From Adiantum capillus-veneris (lineage: Eukaryota > Streptophyta > Polypodiopsida > Polypodiales > Pteridaceae), in the NCBI GenBank assembly GCA_014529385.2, contig CM043966.1:89478587-89542586 (forward strand): 64,000 bases of DNA, read 5' to 3'. The position numbers and the translations under genes are program-made. Numbering within the stretch: position 1 is the stretch's first letter; the number at the start of each line of letters is the position of its first letter. Below are positions 45,101 to 55,483 of this stretch, piece after piece. The notes under the pieces are model-generated. The model searched no databases. It was not told where the DNA came from and saw only the letters and a list, made by a program, of their open reading frames with translations.

Positions 45101-46248
45101 TGGGGGAAAATGCCCAGAGGCACAGGGATCTCAGCAACAGCAGCTACAAGGAGGGGAAAAGCATGCATGCAAGCATGTGCATGCACAGGTGCCAGCAGGC
45201 AGAAAACCCTACAGCGATGAACAATTACATCATGAAGGAAAACGCCTAAAAGTACAAGAAAAACAGTGATGATATAAAAGAAAAGCAATGGCGGCTACAA
45301 GGGGCTGTATAAATGCCCACATGCACGCACAAGTTCATGCATCAAAATATACATGCTAAAACGAACCTAAACCTTCATATTATAAGCATTCAATTTGACT
45401 TCTATCCAATGAAATCACCTTCAAAGCAAATCGAAGGTCATTGTGTAGTTATTAGCACTTGGCACTAGGTTTTTGTTTGAGCCATTTAAGTCACTTCAAC
45501 CACAATAGTGGCTTGGCACTTCATACTACAAAATTGGCTCTAAGACTGACTATTTTTCAAGAGACCATGAGCACAGGATATCATTGAGGTCCTATCACAT
45601 AGAGGAACATTTTCTATACCATTTATCCCAAAAAAGTGCAAAATAAAAAATGATTTTTAAAAAATAGTACAAACCCACGAAATTGGCTTTTAAATTTAAC
45701 AACATACACGTTTTTTTAAGCCTAAAATAATTTGACAATCTTTTTCTTAAAAATAGTATATGCATAAATTTTCATTGTATGCATGTTCAATTATGTTTCA
45801 AAAACATTCCAATGTGCTTTGAAGGTTTTTAAGGAGACTACATGGAATATCAAAACATTTGAGCAATTTTTGTTTGAGTGTACCTAAAAGCAATATTGCT
45901 CTTGAAAAAAACTAATTTTCTTCAACTCCTCACATGCCTTGAGAACACATCCTTCAAAGAATTTTATGAGATTTTTCATGCTTCATGGGAATAAGAATTT
46001 ACACAAAAGTTGCTTAGATTTTGTGGCTTGTATTTACACAGCCCTAGTGTTGAGACTCATACCCTATAAGCATTCACTTTGTTATTATGGACTACTTTCG
46101 TCGAGTACCTAACATATTGTTCATGCTCTCTAAAACATGTTGAAAAAATTTTACACAGATAAATTTCAATCCTCAACAATTGCAAGAGTGGAGTTCAGCA
46201 CCTGAACTCCTTTAACTTGCATTTGCTGAATCAGCTCTGTGAAGACAC
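42160..46248 (-). CDS. UCH37: Ubiquitin C-terminal hydrolase, UCH37/UCHL5 type (partial)
   Basis: Four exons on the minus strand join in frame: 46248-46202 ([16 protein letters not shown]), 43835-43789 ([16 protein letters not shown]), 43721-43619 ([14 protein letters not shown]...), 42948-42160. All have AG acceptors, and the first three have GT donors. The peptide has the catalytic Gln and Cys in '[10 protein letters not shown]', the His in '[10 protein letters not shown]' and the Asp in 'YELDGL', then the C-terminal extension with '[19 protein letters not shown]' (ULD/KEKE-type tail). About 328 residues are visible against 330-340 in plant UCH1/UCH2. UCH37 trims ubiquitin from chains, usually bound to the proteasome through its tail. 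The missing part is the exon with the start codon and about ten residues; it was not found up to about 49 kb. Confidence 0.95.
43842..46201 (-). other. UCH37 intron (2.4 kb)
   Basis: Large intron between the VFTELI exon and the VEELY exon. It contains a degenerate tandem repeat at about 45075-45330 (unit ~125 bp with 'caattacatcatg(g/a)(g/a)ggaaaa(t/c)gcc' and 'acaaggggctg/acaaggagggg') and no other feature. The start of the intron at 43836 is pyrimidine-rich on the minus strand. Confidence 0.8.
45075..45330. repeat. Degenerate tandem repeat inside UCH37 intron
   Basis: Two to three units around 'ctacatcgataagcaattac' and 'ctacagcgatgaacaattac', about 125 bp apart; rich in 'catgca' (e.g. 45160-45190). 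Confidence 0.7.
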
Positions 46249-46249
46249 C

Positions 46250-46790
46250 TACATAAAACATTCAAAGAGACAGCTCAAAACTTGACCAATACAGAGTAAA
46301 CTGTAGATAGAAACTAGACAGGACATTACAATCTATGCCTCTACGTTATCATTTTAAACATGCAATCTTTAGATGAATAGAACAATGCACCTGTGTATAA
46401 CCATTTTAAGTATGCAATCTCTTGGCACACGGAACAGTGGTGGCCAAGTGCCATCTCTATCGCCAAAAATTCTCTTGAGCAATGTTGTATCATGTTTTCC
46501 AATGCCTTCACCAGTTGCAGTCATCATAAAATAGTAAAAAACGTCGTATCCAATGAGAAAGTACAAAAAAGGCAAGGGCAACAAGATATATACACAAAGG
46601 TGGACTTTGAGAGAAATGGAGGAACCACCAAAGTGGATAGTAGTGCCACAACACCCGCTCCGCTAAAAAATAACAGAAGAGGAAGGTCCATCCCCACTAT
46701 CCGAGAAAAACAAAACGACACTACGCAACTTCCATGAAGGAACTGCAAGCAAACTCGAACAAACGATTAGCACTTCAAACAACTACACCA
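46250..46790. other. Upstream flank of the visible UCH37 exons
   Basis: Expected to hold the rest of the first intron or the first exon. I searched for codons of the usual N-terminus (WCTIESDPG) on the minus strand and found none. Confidence 0.4.
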
Positions 46791-47372
46791 GAAAGAGAGA
46801 GAATCGCCACGAGACACGGCAAGGGGATTGCCACTGCAAGACTGCTATGGCCCCAAACTGTGGCACCCCTTTCAATATTTCGTTATAATGTTTGAACAAG
46901 GTAAAACTCTATGGCTCTGTTGTACTTCTCCATGCAGTAGAATACCAGAGAGAGAACCCACATCACTTATTCGAAGGCCCTTGGCCTACCAAAAGCATCT
47001 CACATGGAAAGCACTACTTCTTAAAGCTATTGATCCAAAAGCATGCACCCATAGGGTTTTCCGTACAATGCTGCCACGTCAGTAAGGGTTTCCGCAATTT
47101 ACGGGTTGGCTGCCACGTTATCATACTGCACGCTAATTTGCATGTGTGCGTGCTCTACTTTATTTTAGGGTTTAGACCCCTTGGCTAATGTTCTACAGGC
47201 TGGTAGGGTAAGGACTTTTAATCCTAACCCTCTTTGGGTTTTAGGCCCCTCAGCCATCTTTAATGAGTTGGTCTTTCCTTCTTCTGCTACTTTTGCTAGG
47301 GTTTAAGCCTGTCAGCCATCACTAATAAGTTGGTCAGCTTCTTGGTAATTGCCACTTCAGCAGTTTGTGACA
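46790..47372 (-). repeat. LTR of gypsy family L, copy 1 (minus)
   Basis: Minus strand: polypurine TGAGGGGGGTA, then TGTCACAAACTG at 47372. It shares long blocks with copy 2, among them 'ttggcctaccaaaagcatct' and 'taatcctaaccctcttt' (plus sense). Ends near 46790 after 'ttggggcca' (minus). Little internal sequence of the element remains next to it. Confidence 0.8.
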
Positions 47373-48440
47373 TACCCCCCTCATGTCAGAAAAGTAATCA
47401 CCCGCAATTAGATCGGCAAAACTCAATCAAGTTAGCTAAAAATGTCCCTGGGTCATTCGGAGGGTCAATCCCGAGGGTCATTCAATTTTCTCCTTCCATT
47501 TTGGAGCTCTTGATATTCTCGCGTAACAAGGTTAGCCATCACCCCCAGACGCGATGGTCTTTAAAAGAGTGTCTCGATGCAAACACATACCCAGGCAATC
47601 TCACCCAATGGGAATATTTAATGGTTGACACATCACGATGCAACACAAATGATTACACGTGCAAGTTACAAGACATGAAAATAGGTAGCGTCGATGAACA
47701 ATCCTAACAAAAAAGTCCGGGCCATAGATATTCAACAACTCCCTCACAACTCCCCCCGTGAATAACCTAAAAAGGTTCGGGTCATGAGATATAGAGGCCC
47801 AATACAGCCAAATGCTCCCCAAACCGCAGTCTCCGTCATTCAGAGCGTCGACAACTATCATAAATACTCCTCCCAGGAAAGCCCGAGCCATAAGATATTC
47901 AGACATTATTAAGCACAATTTTTCTCTTCAATACTCCTTTCGAGACAGCCCAGCCATGAGTAAATCACAAATTTTTAATCACGAGAAGCGATATCAAAAC
48001 CAGAATCAAGCAAAATCTCAAATCGGCACCAATACAAATTCAAAACGTATGAAATTCATTTCAATCAAAAAGCGTGTTTTTAGAGCTTTTTAGGGCAAAA
48101 TAAACTCCTTCATCTCCTCTCTTGTCAGTTCTTCTTCATCCAACTCCATAGCTTCCATCTGTAGGTTAATGTAGGGCCACTTTGCTCTTCAGGACGGCGA
48201 ACAATTGATGCCAAAACTGTAGAGCTTTCCTTCCATCTTTCTCTCTTGAAAAAGGGGGTAAAAAAATTCCTATAGATTCTGGAAGCATCATCTTGCTTTG
48301 TTTGCTCTTGAGCAACCGGTATGCTTTCAGAAAAGCACACGCCTAAGGCTTTGATATCACCGTAATGGGAGGGCACCATGTGCCAACTGAAAAGAACAAA
48401 CTGGAGCACACGTTTAGCACTTCAGACAATTGAACACACA
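47373..48440. other. Internal debris between two minus-strand LTRs
   Basis: About 1.1 kb without a recognised domain. The part next to 47373 matches the short internal end beside LTR copy 2 ('ctgacatg' before the purine tract). Confidence 0.4.
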
Positions 48441-49173
48441 CACACAGAATCCACGCGAGACACAAAGTGGCGGAGTTCCACTTCAAGACTGCAACGGCCC
48501 CAAACTGTGGTGCCCCTTTCAATATTTCTTTATACCACTTGAATAGAGTACAACTTTATGGCTCTATTGTGCTTCTCCACATAGTAGAATGCCAGAGAGA
48601 GAGAATCCACGCGACACGGAGTGGCGGAGTTCCACCCCAAGACTGCAACAGCCCCAAACTGTGGTGCCCCTTTCAGTATTTCTTTATACCGCTTGAACAA
48701 AGTACAACTTTGTGGCTCTGTTGTGCTTCTCCAGACAATAGAATGCCACAGAGAGAGAGCCCACGCCACTAGGCCCTTGGCCTACCAAAAGCATCTCACA
48801 TGAAAAGCATTGTTTCTAAAAGCTACTAATCCAAAAGCACGCACCCATCGGGCTGCCGTATAACGTTGCCACATCAGCAAGGGTTTCTCCAATTTGCAAG
48901 CTGGCTGCCACGTATAAGGTTTTGCTTATACGTGTGTGTGTGTTTTGCTTTATTTTGCTTTATTTTAAGGTTTAGGCCCCTCGACCAATGTTTTGCAAGT
49001 TCGTAGGGTTAGGATTTTTAATCCTAACCCTCTTTGGTTTTAGCCCCCTCGGCCGTCTTCAGTAAGTTGGTCTTTTCTCCTTCCGCTGTTGCTTCTCCTC
49101 AGTTTTAGGCCCCTCGGCCGTCGCTAGTAAGTTGGACAGTTTCTTGGGATTGCCATGTCAACAGTTTGTGAGA
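48440..49173 (-). repeat. LTR of gypsy family L, copy 2 (minus) with internal duplication
   Basis: Homologous to copy 1 and starting near 49173 with a mutated terminus (TTCTCACAAACTG in place of TGTCACAAACTG). A 154-bp segment is duplicated in tandem: 48468-48621 and 48622-48775, each starting 'tggcggagttccac' and including 'ccccaaactgtggtgcccc'. Confidence 0.82.
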
Positions 49174-49324
49174 AATGCCTCTGCCATGTCAGAGCATGAA
49201 TCACTGTTAACAGCTCCTCATAAATCTGTGCAACCCTCTCAAGTCTACAAAACATGAGACTCTCGTAAGCTATGACACGGCCCTCTTGCATTAAAACCGC
49301 ACCCGGACTGCTGCCAGATGTCAC
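49174..49324 (-). pseudogene. Gypsy RNase H fragment (minus)
   Basis: Minus frame 'PGAVLMQEGRVIAYES' and 'QIYEELLTVIHALTWQRH' equals the RNase H segment of the family L element at 63250-63400 ('GTVLMQEGHVIAYES', 'AQIYEKELSAVIHALTRWRH'). It belongs with LTR copy 2 after a large deletion of the rest of pol. Its upstream edge is cut at the start of a plus-strand family L LTR. Confidence 0.88.
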
Positions 49325-49925
49325 AACTTTGTGACTTGGCTAGTCCCCAACTTAAAAGATAGGCCGAGTGGTCAGAGGGGGGTTAAAGTTTTAAACCTAA
49401 CCCCTCCAACTTACAGACAACTTGCACATAATGGCCGAGGCACAAAAATAAAGCAAAGACCCGTAGAGCTGATGATGTGGCACAACATATGAACCTGCCC
49501 AGATTTTTCAAAAACTGTTAATGTGGCAGTACATACCAGCCCGCGTTTTACAGGCGTGTCCACAGGGAGCCAGCTTTTGGGTCTGGATCTTTTGGACGCC
49601 ATAGCTTTTCAATACAATGCTTTTCATTGTATGCTTTTGACCGAGGGCCTTTAAATAAGTACCGAGGGCTTTTCTCTTAGCAGATTAGCTTGGGAGCATT
49701 GCAAGAGAGAGGACCCTCAAACATTGTACTCTTGCCAAGTAATAATAAAGAAATACCGAGAAGGGGTACTAGTCTTTGGGGCCAGTGCATCTAGGGACGA
49801 AACTCTGTCATTTCATGTCGACTCTCCTCTTCTCTCTCTCCCTCTTTTCAAGTTCAGATCAGTTGTTTGCAGTTTTCTCAGCATGTTGTTTAGATCTTTG
49901 GCTTGGAGCTTCCAAGTCAAAAACA
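49319..49925 (+). repeat. 5' LTR of G1
   Basis: 607 bp, TGTCACAACTT...AAAACA, followed by primer site TGGTATCGGAGCTC at 49927. It ends with the 'ttggagcttccaagtc' block also found in the LTR of G2. Confidence 0.85.
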
Positions 49926-49926
49926 G

Positions 49927-49940
49927 TGGTATCGGAGCTC
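49927..49940 (+). promoter_or_regulatory. Primer-binding site of G1
   Basis: TGGTATCGGAGCTC directly after the LTR; a one-base variant of the iMet primer site (CGGAGC for CAGAGC). Confidence 0.75.
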
Positions 49941-49979
49941 AAACTCTACGGAGGATCTGATCCTTTTCCCACAGCACAC

Positions 49980-50524
49980 ATGGATTCTCACAAGAAATCC
50001 GTGAGGAGAGAGCTATTCCACCAACTACCCAACTTCATGAAGATGCAGTCAACCCCAACCCTAATGGGGGATCAAACCAACGGGACTTCAGACGAGGACA
50101 GGCCTCCTACCCAAGAATCAGGGGCAGAGCATGGCCCGTTCCTGCCAAGCGACTTCGACAGGATGGAGTACCAGCCTTGTGCTAAGTAGATGAACAAGTA
50201 CTCTAAGGATCCACAATATGCAAAGTATCTGAAGACTCGTCCACTTGAAGAGGTTCATTCACGATGGTGTGTTGCCACTTACACAAAGCAAAGCCAAGAC
50301 GAGAAAAAACTGTACTCACAGGAAGAATTGACTATGCTCTTGAGCATAAGGTCAATAAACTGATGAAGACTACAAAGACTTCTCGGAAAAAGAACCATTT
50401 AGCAGACTCGGCTATTTGGGCCGGAAGTCTACTTTTTAGGAAGCAAGCAAATCCAAGAAGCGTGTCCGCTTTGAGGATGGTCTCGGTTCATCGTCTTCAT
50501 CAGCTGACAGTTCCGAGAGTTACT
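49980..50524 (+). pseudogene. gag of G1, N-terminal part
   Basis: ATG at 49980 ('MDSHKKSVRREL'). After one stop (TAG at 50187) it continues as 'PQYAKYLKTRPLEEVHSRW' and 'LYSQEELTML', which match the G2 Gag ('SKLAKYMSETSFQEVHAQW', 'YSEKELQEV'). It then shifts frame, and the Ser-rich segment 'KRVRFEDGLGSSSSSADSSE' ends at the TIR element. Gag resumes with 'SSSDSNKEDTKHR' at 51595. Confidence 0.8.
50520..50524 (+). repeat. Target-site duplication of TIR element, left copy
   Basis: TTACT, repeated at 51590-51594. Removing the element and one copy joins the Ser-rich Gag segment in frame. Confidence 0.88.
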
Positions 50525-50614
50525 TGTCACAAACGGGAGCGCATAGCAATATAAAATACATTCGGATAAATAGGATTTATCACTTATTACTGAAGCCAGA
50601 GGATATAGAGAGAA

Positions 50615-50655
<41 letters not shown>

Positions 50656-51589
50656 GAAGATCGACACAGTACTGGGGACCAGAAGATAGAAGATGGGCTG
50701 GTCCCCCCCCCCCCCGAATAAGACTTGATGGTTCTCGAAAGCCGAGGCTTCCTATTCCTAGGGCAAAACCCTATTCCAAGGAACTTCCGTTCCTTATTCC
50801 AAATCCTCGAGAACCAAGGTTCTCGCCTCTGGATCTCACCTTCCAGGCTCAGGGCATAGCATCCCTGCGACTCTCTTCCGACTCGGTTTCCAAAGTCCTC
50901 TACCTGCAGAATAACTCTGCTTTCCTGGGCACGAAGTCCTTCCCTTGGGAATTTCAACTTCCGGATCACAACTTGAGAGACTACCTCTCTCCGATCCGTG
51001 GATCTACTTTCCAAACTCAGGTACGAAACCCTTGGGCTGATCTAGCTCTAGTTCCTCAGAGCGCTTTCTCCTGCAGAGGCTCATGCCTTCCTCCGTTCCT
51101 ACTCCCTCACTAAGAGGAAGTACACCTGCAAACAAATACTTAAGAGATCATAACATGAAAATCGTTACCTTCAAAGTCTCGACGCTCGAAACGCAACTCG
51201 GTTCTCGAAAAGCAATTCCCCAAAAGAGATCTCTACAGAGAAAATCCTCTCTTCCAATCCTACACACAAAAGAGGTGTGTTCTCGGGTTCCTTCTCGTAA
51301 ATCAGCCCCGTCTACGACATTTATGGGCTGAAAACAGAGAAAAGCAGCAGCTTGTCGCGATGGAAACACGCTCCGTAGGCACTTCTTCGCGGGGGAACTC
51401 GCGCACTGGGTCTTGGCGACATCGGGTACACTTGGGCAGCCATGGGCATCACCGGCAACGTCTTCTTTGCGGCTGAAATCTGCAGCAGCATCTCCTCCTT
51501 GCGAAAATTGATCTCTGGCTTCAATAATAAGTGATAAATCCTATTTATCCGAATGTATTTTATATTGCTATGCGCTCCCGTTTGTAACA
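50525..51589. mobile_element. TIR element with 77-bp inverted ends and 5-bp TSD
   Basis: 1065 bp. The first 77 bases (50525-50601) and the reverse complement of the last 77 (51589-51513) match with two C/T differences. Ends are TGTCACAAACGGGAGC and TGTTACAAACGGGAGC. Flanked by TTACT. The interior has a GA tract (50617-50652), a C run (50704-50715), pyrimidine-rich text and no transposase frame, so it is non-autonomous. TGTnR ends with long TIRs and a 4-5-bp duplication recall Ginger-type (integrase-like) transposons, as far as I remember that family. The same first ten bases start the family L LTRs. Confidence 0.85.
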
Positions 51590-51594
51590 TTACT

Positions 51595-51965
51595 CTTCCT
51601 CTGACTCCAACAAGGAGGACACGAAGCACCGGAACAGAGAAAGACTGTGAAGAATAAGAACAGCAAGAAAAACTTGAAAAGAAAATCCCACAAAAAGTCT
51701 AGAAAAAACCACAAGCCTTCTGACAGTCCCACCGACGAGAATACCTCATTGCTTGCTAGTTCTGGCTCTGACGAGCCAATGTATGGGAAGAAGAGTAGGC
51801 ACTTATGTCACCTAAATCACATTGGCCTTCTCAAGCAAAAGGGCAAGAAGACCAAGGATTTCAAGGAGGGTGTTTGATATGTTTTTAGGCTACAAGGACA
51901 CCCATCAAGCCCTTGCATTTATACAGCAGTTCTACATCCTCTTTTCCGAAGGCCATTTCTCATAA
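51595..51965 (+). pseudogene. gag of G1, middle part
   Basis: Basic Lys-rich stretch ('NLKRKSHKKSRKNHK') and then 'DTHQALAFIQQFYILFSEGHFS' in another frame, matching G2 'FIQQFDIAFTGGRYS' at about 59908. Cut at 51966-51970 by a fragment of the X LTR. The next ~60 Gag codons are deleted. Confidence 0.75.
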
Positions 51966-51969
51966 CACT

Positions 51970-52240
51970 TGTAAGGTGCAGCGGAATGAATGTTTGCGCT
52001 TTGCTCAAGATGAGTGCTCCGAACCGTGCTCAAGGTTCCTTTTGTTCTTATGGAAAGGAGAGCCTTCCGTTCTTAATGAGAGAATGCTATGATCACAAAC
52101 AAAGTGAATGGACACTGTGCGTGCAAGTGTATGAGACTGAGAGATACAGAGAGAAGAGAGATACGACGCCAGAGATGTTGTAAAACCCTCCTCCGAAGGC
52201 CTCACTCTCGTCGGCGAGAGTGGTCTACTTATGATTGCAC
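51970..52240 (-). repeat. Fragment of LTR X (minus orientation)
   Basis: Homologous to the first ~285 bp of 60253-61397: 'gcagcggaatgaatgtt', 'tgctcaaggttcctttt', 'gctatgatcac', 'aaaaccctcctccgaaggcc', and the palindrome around 'ctctcgtcggcgagag' (imperfect here). Truncated at about 52240. Confidence 0.85.
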
Positions 52241-53189
52241 AATCTGGTACAATGGGAATGCTCCTCGTATAGTGTGGGATGTCCGGCTCCTTGCTGGGAA
52301 TATCAGGAATATCCATCTTCTCTATGTCGAGCTTGTTGACATAACCTGGCGAAACTCGGGAGAGGTAGAGGTGTGTCAACGAGGCGAAGGTTGCAATGAC
52401 AAAAGACCAACCTCTCCAACTGAGCCGTGCTCAAACGGTTCCTCTTCTTTGTATGAAAGAGGGCCCATGTGCTCCAATTTCTTTCGCATGGACCTGAACT
52501 GCAGTCTCTGGAAGTACTCGAATAGCAAGTCGCTCGTGCGAATCACAATGAAAGAAAATTTGTTTACTTTGAACAAGGAAGGTGTAGTTTTGAAAAGCCT
52601 TTCCTATCTTGTCCATGTATTCATAGAGAAGCCCCATGACACATGGCTTCATGCATTGTCCTTGGGCATGATGATGGCAACTTGCAAGCTACCGCAATGT
52701 GCAAATTTCCGAAGCTGGTTTACCTTGAAAATCTGAAATTTGGCCCCAGCCCGCTGCCCTGCCTCTGAATTTCAGATTCTAGAATTTCAGCTTGAAAGCA
52801 TTGTGTGTGTGTGGGTTGGGGGGGGGGGGAGTATACAGTAGTGTATAAGCTTGAAGGTACGCAGAATCCCTATGCAACAAAACCAAAAGCACAATGAAAA
52901 AACCCACGCTGAAATGCCTTGAAAAAATGACCCCCAAATTTTATGAGGCCCGAAACATGTTTCCAATTTTCAAAAATTGCAGAAAACATTTCTCGCCGTT
53001 TCGAACAGGTCCGAAACGGTGTTTTATGCAACTATGCAAGCTGTAATGACACCCTCCTCATACTCTTGTGTAAGCCATGCTGAAGTGAAGATGTGTTTGA
53101 ATTTCAACTAATTTGTAGGTGCTTCCCTAGGCAACAGTAGGGTAGACCAATGGTTACCCTTCAGATAAGATGCCGCCCTTCGTACTTTG
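52241..53189. other. Unassigned repeat debris
   Basis: No domain recognised. A short GT/poly-G tract lies at 52802-52829. Confidence 0.35.
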
Positions 53190-54070
53190 GAGTGTTGTCA
53201 GGTGACACATCCAACCCTATGTGTCTGTGGACAAGCTATAGCATGACCAGGGTTCAGTCAGTCAAGTCAGTCTGGATTTAGCAATGATCCGGCACTTTAA
53301 TGAGTCTATTCATAGACTATGCATGCCCAGTCACTTAGTGTAGATGCATATCCTCTGGTTGCACACAGCATGATCATAAGCATTCGCATCAGAATCCTTC
53401 AGGGGAATTTTCCAATGCATTTAGCCTATTTTACCTATTTTTGACATTTTTCACTTATTATTTTTAAGTGACTTTTGTTGGAAAGTAGGTAGGGCAAAGT
53501 GAGTAAGTTTGTATATAAGCAAACCTAGACTAGCACTAATTGGCAGAAGAGGCAGCAGAAGCACCAGTGCTCAATAGGCAACTTCTCAAGCAAGACCTTG
53601 GCGGTTCTCCCCTCCAAGCAAGACTCAGCATCCAGCGTTTTCTCCATCAAGCATCATCGCCTAGATCAGCATCAGCCCGGCGTTTCCATCAGGAGGATCA
53701 TCGCCACACACTCAGCACCTAGCGTTTTGGATTTGTTGCCCTAGCGTTTTTTGTAGACTCTCAAGCCTAGCGTTTTCTGCAGATTTCAAGCCTAGCGTTT
53801 TCAACAAATAAGATCGCCATTTTCAGCAGTAGAAAGACCATCAGATTCAGCCCCAAGAAACCTCAGTTTTCAGCCTAGGACCTGTATATTTTCAGCGACA
53901 AAGATCATTAGAAAACAGCCCCAAAATCAGCGTTTTTGGACTTGCCGCAGATTTCAACCCATAGCGTTTTTGGACAGCAGATAAAAGATTGCAGATTTCA
54001 GCCCTTAGGTCGGTGTCGTCATCCCCGTCATCATCGTCGACATAGCCTAGACTTGCATCAGTGTCTGCTC
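53190..54070 (+). repeat. LTR X copy, plus orientation, 3'-truncated
   Basis: Starts TGTCAGGTGACACATCC and runs in reverse-complement homology to 61397-60550. It holds the TATA-like TATATAAGC at 53512-53520 and a string of 'tagcgtttt' motifs (53640-53800, 53940). Homology stops near 54070, before the LTR end. It is in opposite orientation to the fragment at 51970. Confidence 0.85.
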
Positions 54071-54435
54071 CAACCCATCCCACACGAGCTTCATCTTGGA
54101 GGGTCACTACGACGAGGGGCGGTGCCAGCACTTCAGCAGCTACAGCCTCACCCTCTGCTAGCAATAGCAACGCAGAGGGGAGCTCTCAATCAGACGCTGC
54201 TTCTGCTAGTGGATCTACTAATGACGCAAATGGGGAGGATGATGATGAGTACTAGTATGTAACTTGTAGGAGAGTCATTTTAAGTCCCAGACATTACTAG
54301 ACTACTTATTTTCATGAGTCATTTTAAGTCCAGACACCAGTCTCCATGTAACAGACTTAGACACCCCAAGTCGGGAATCTGGCACGACATACGAGAAAAT
54401 ACTTCAAGAAATCTTATCACAATTTAGTTAGAGAC
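54071..54435 (+). other. Short acidic Ser-rich frame, unassigned
   Basis: 54061-54255 encodes 'SAPTHPTRASSWRVTTTRG', a Ser/Ala stretch and an acidic 'NGEDDDEY' end. It might be the C-terminal tail of a transposase or simply low complexity. No family recognised. Confidence 0.3.
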
Positions 54436-54681
54436 GACGACACACGGCCCCGCATAGTTTTGTGCCCAGAGGTATTGGCCCGAAAGTCTGGCACCCCTTT
54501 TGGTATTTATTTTTATATTATATCTTGAGCGAAGTACAAAGTCTAAGGTCCTCCGTGCTCAGTGCTCTCAGGCAAAACTAAGAGAAGAGTGGCCCTGACA
54601 GTGCTTATAAAGGCCCGTGGCCTAAAAGCAATTACATGAAAAGCTTCAGGTCTCCAAAAGCATCAAGGTCCAAAAGCATCT

Positions 54682-54753
<72 letters not shown>

Positions 54754-54967
54754 GCGCAAAAGCTGCCAGCGTAATTTGCGGACGTCGGTACAACCTGCCA
54801 CGTCAGCAGCCAACGCATTTTGCCGACGTCTGTACAGCCAGCCACGTCACATCATTGCGCATTTTTTCCTGATGTCCCTTTGGGCCCCTCCGGAGGGAAT
54901 ACCATAAGTTGAACAACTTGTGAGTCGGTTTCTTAGTGGGACACTGCCACGTCATCATTTTGTGACA
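54436..54967 (-). repeat. LTR of gypsy family L, copy 3 (minus)
   Basis: Minus strand start TGTCACAAAATGATGACGTGGC at 54967 (split here: TGTCACAAAATG then ATGACGTGGC). It contains TTTATAAGC (TATA-like, 54605), 'ccttt(t)ggtatttatttttata' near 54500 and a 71-bp (CT)n tract (54682-54752). It is probably a solo LTR or fragment; no internal sequence is attached. Confidence 0.8.
54682..54752. repeat. (CT)n microsatellite inside an LTR
   Basis: 71 bp of pure CT within the family L LTR copy 3. Confidence 0.93.
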
Positions 54968-55483
54968 CTCCAAGTATTTCAATCTTCAGATTTTAGCTAT
55001 TTATGATGTACTAAGCCTTGACTCTTGCTATCAGTTTGGTATTTTGCTTTCATGTTTCATACCACATGCGACTATGTAGATACTAGACAACAGTACGTAA
55101 ATTATACCTTTTGTTCAAAGGATGTCTAAGTTGTATGCTTTGGTCTTTAAACTTTAACCCTTGACGTGAATCGTGGTACATTGATAATGAATAATTGAAT
55201 GTTTAATGTATCATTGTTGTGAACTTTGAAGTCCAATTTCCAAATGGTCAAGTCAATGGTCACTAGTCACAAGTGTATGTAATGGTTAATGTGAATCGTT
55301 TAGTATTGTATGTTTTCAATACAGGCTATATCTAGCATCTCCATATCATATACTATCTAGTCTATTTCTATAGTTATTTATATCCCCGTTTCGCGTTTCT
55401 TCGTTTCCTCCGAGGCCCGAAACTCCATTTCTCTAGGTTCCCGGCTGTTTCTGTTTTCCTATTTCCGAAACGGCTGGAAACTA
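54968..55483. other. Unassigned stretch
   Basis: No domain recognised between the minus LTR and the resumed G1 gag. Confidence 0.35.

Noticed and set aside
46741-49000. First exon of UCH37 within the LTR region
   Set aside because: Searched for minus-strand codons of WCTIESDPG and found no match.
50580-51113. Minus 144-codon and plus 153-codon frames in the TIR element
   Set aside because: Antisense to each other, no transposase or integrase motif, low-complexity ends; treated as non-coding interior.
52089-52736. 215-codon plus frame
   Set aside because: It starts inside the X LTR fragment and has no domain; probably chance.
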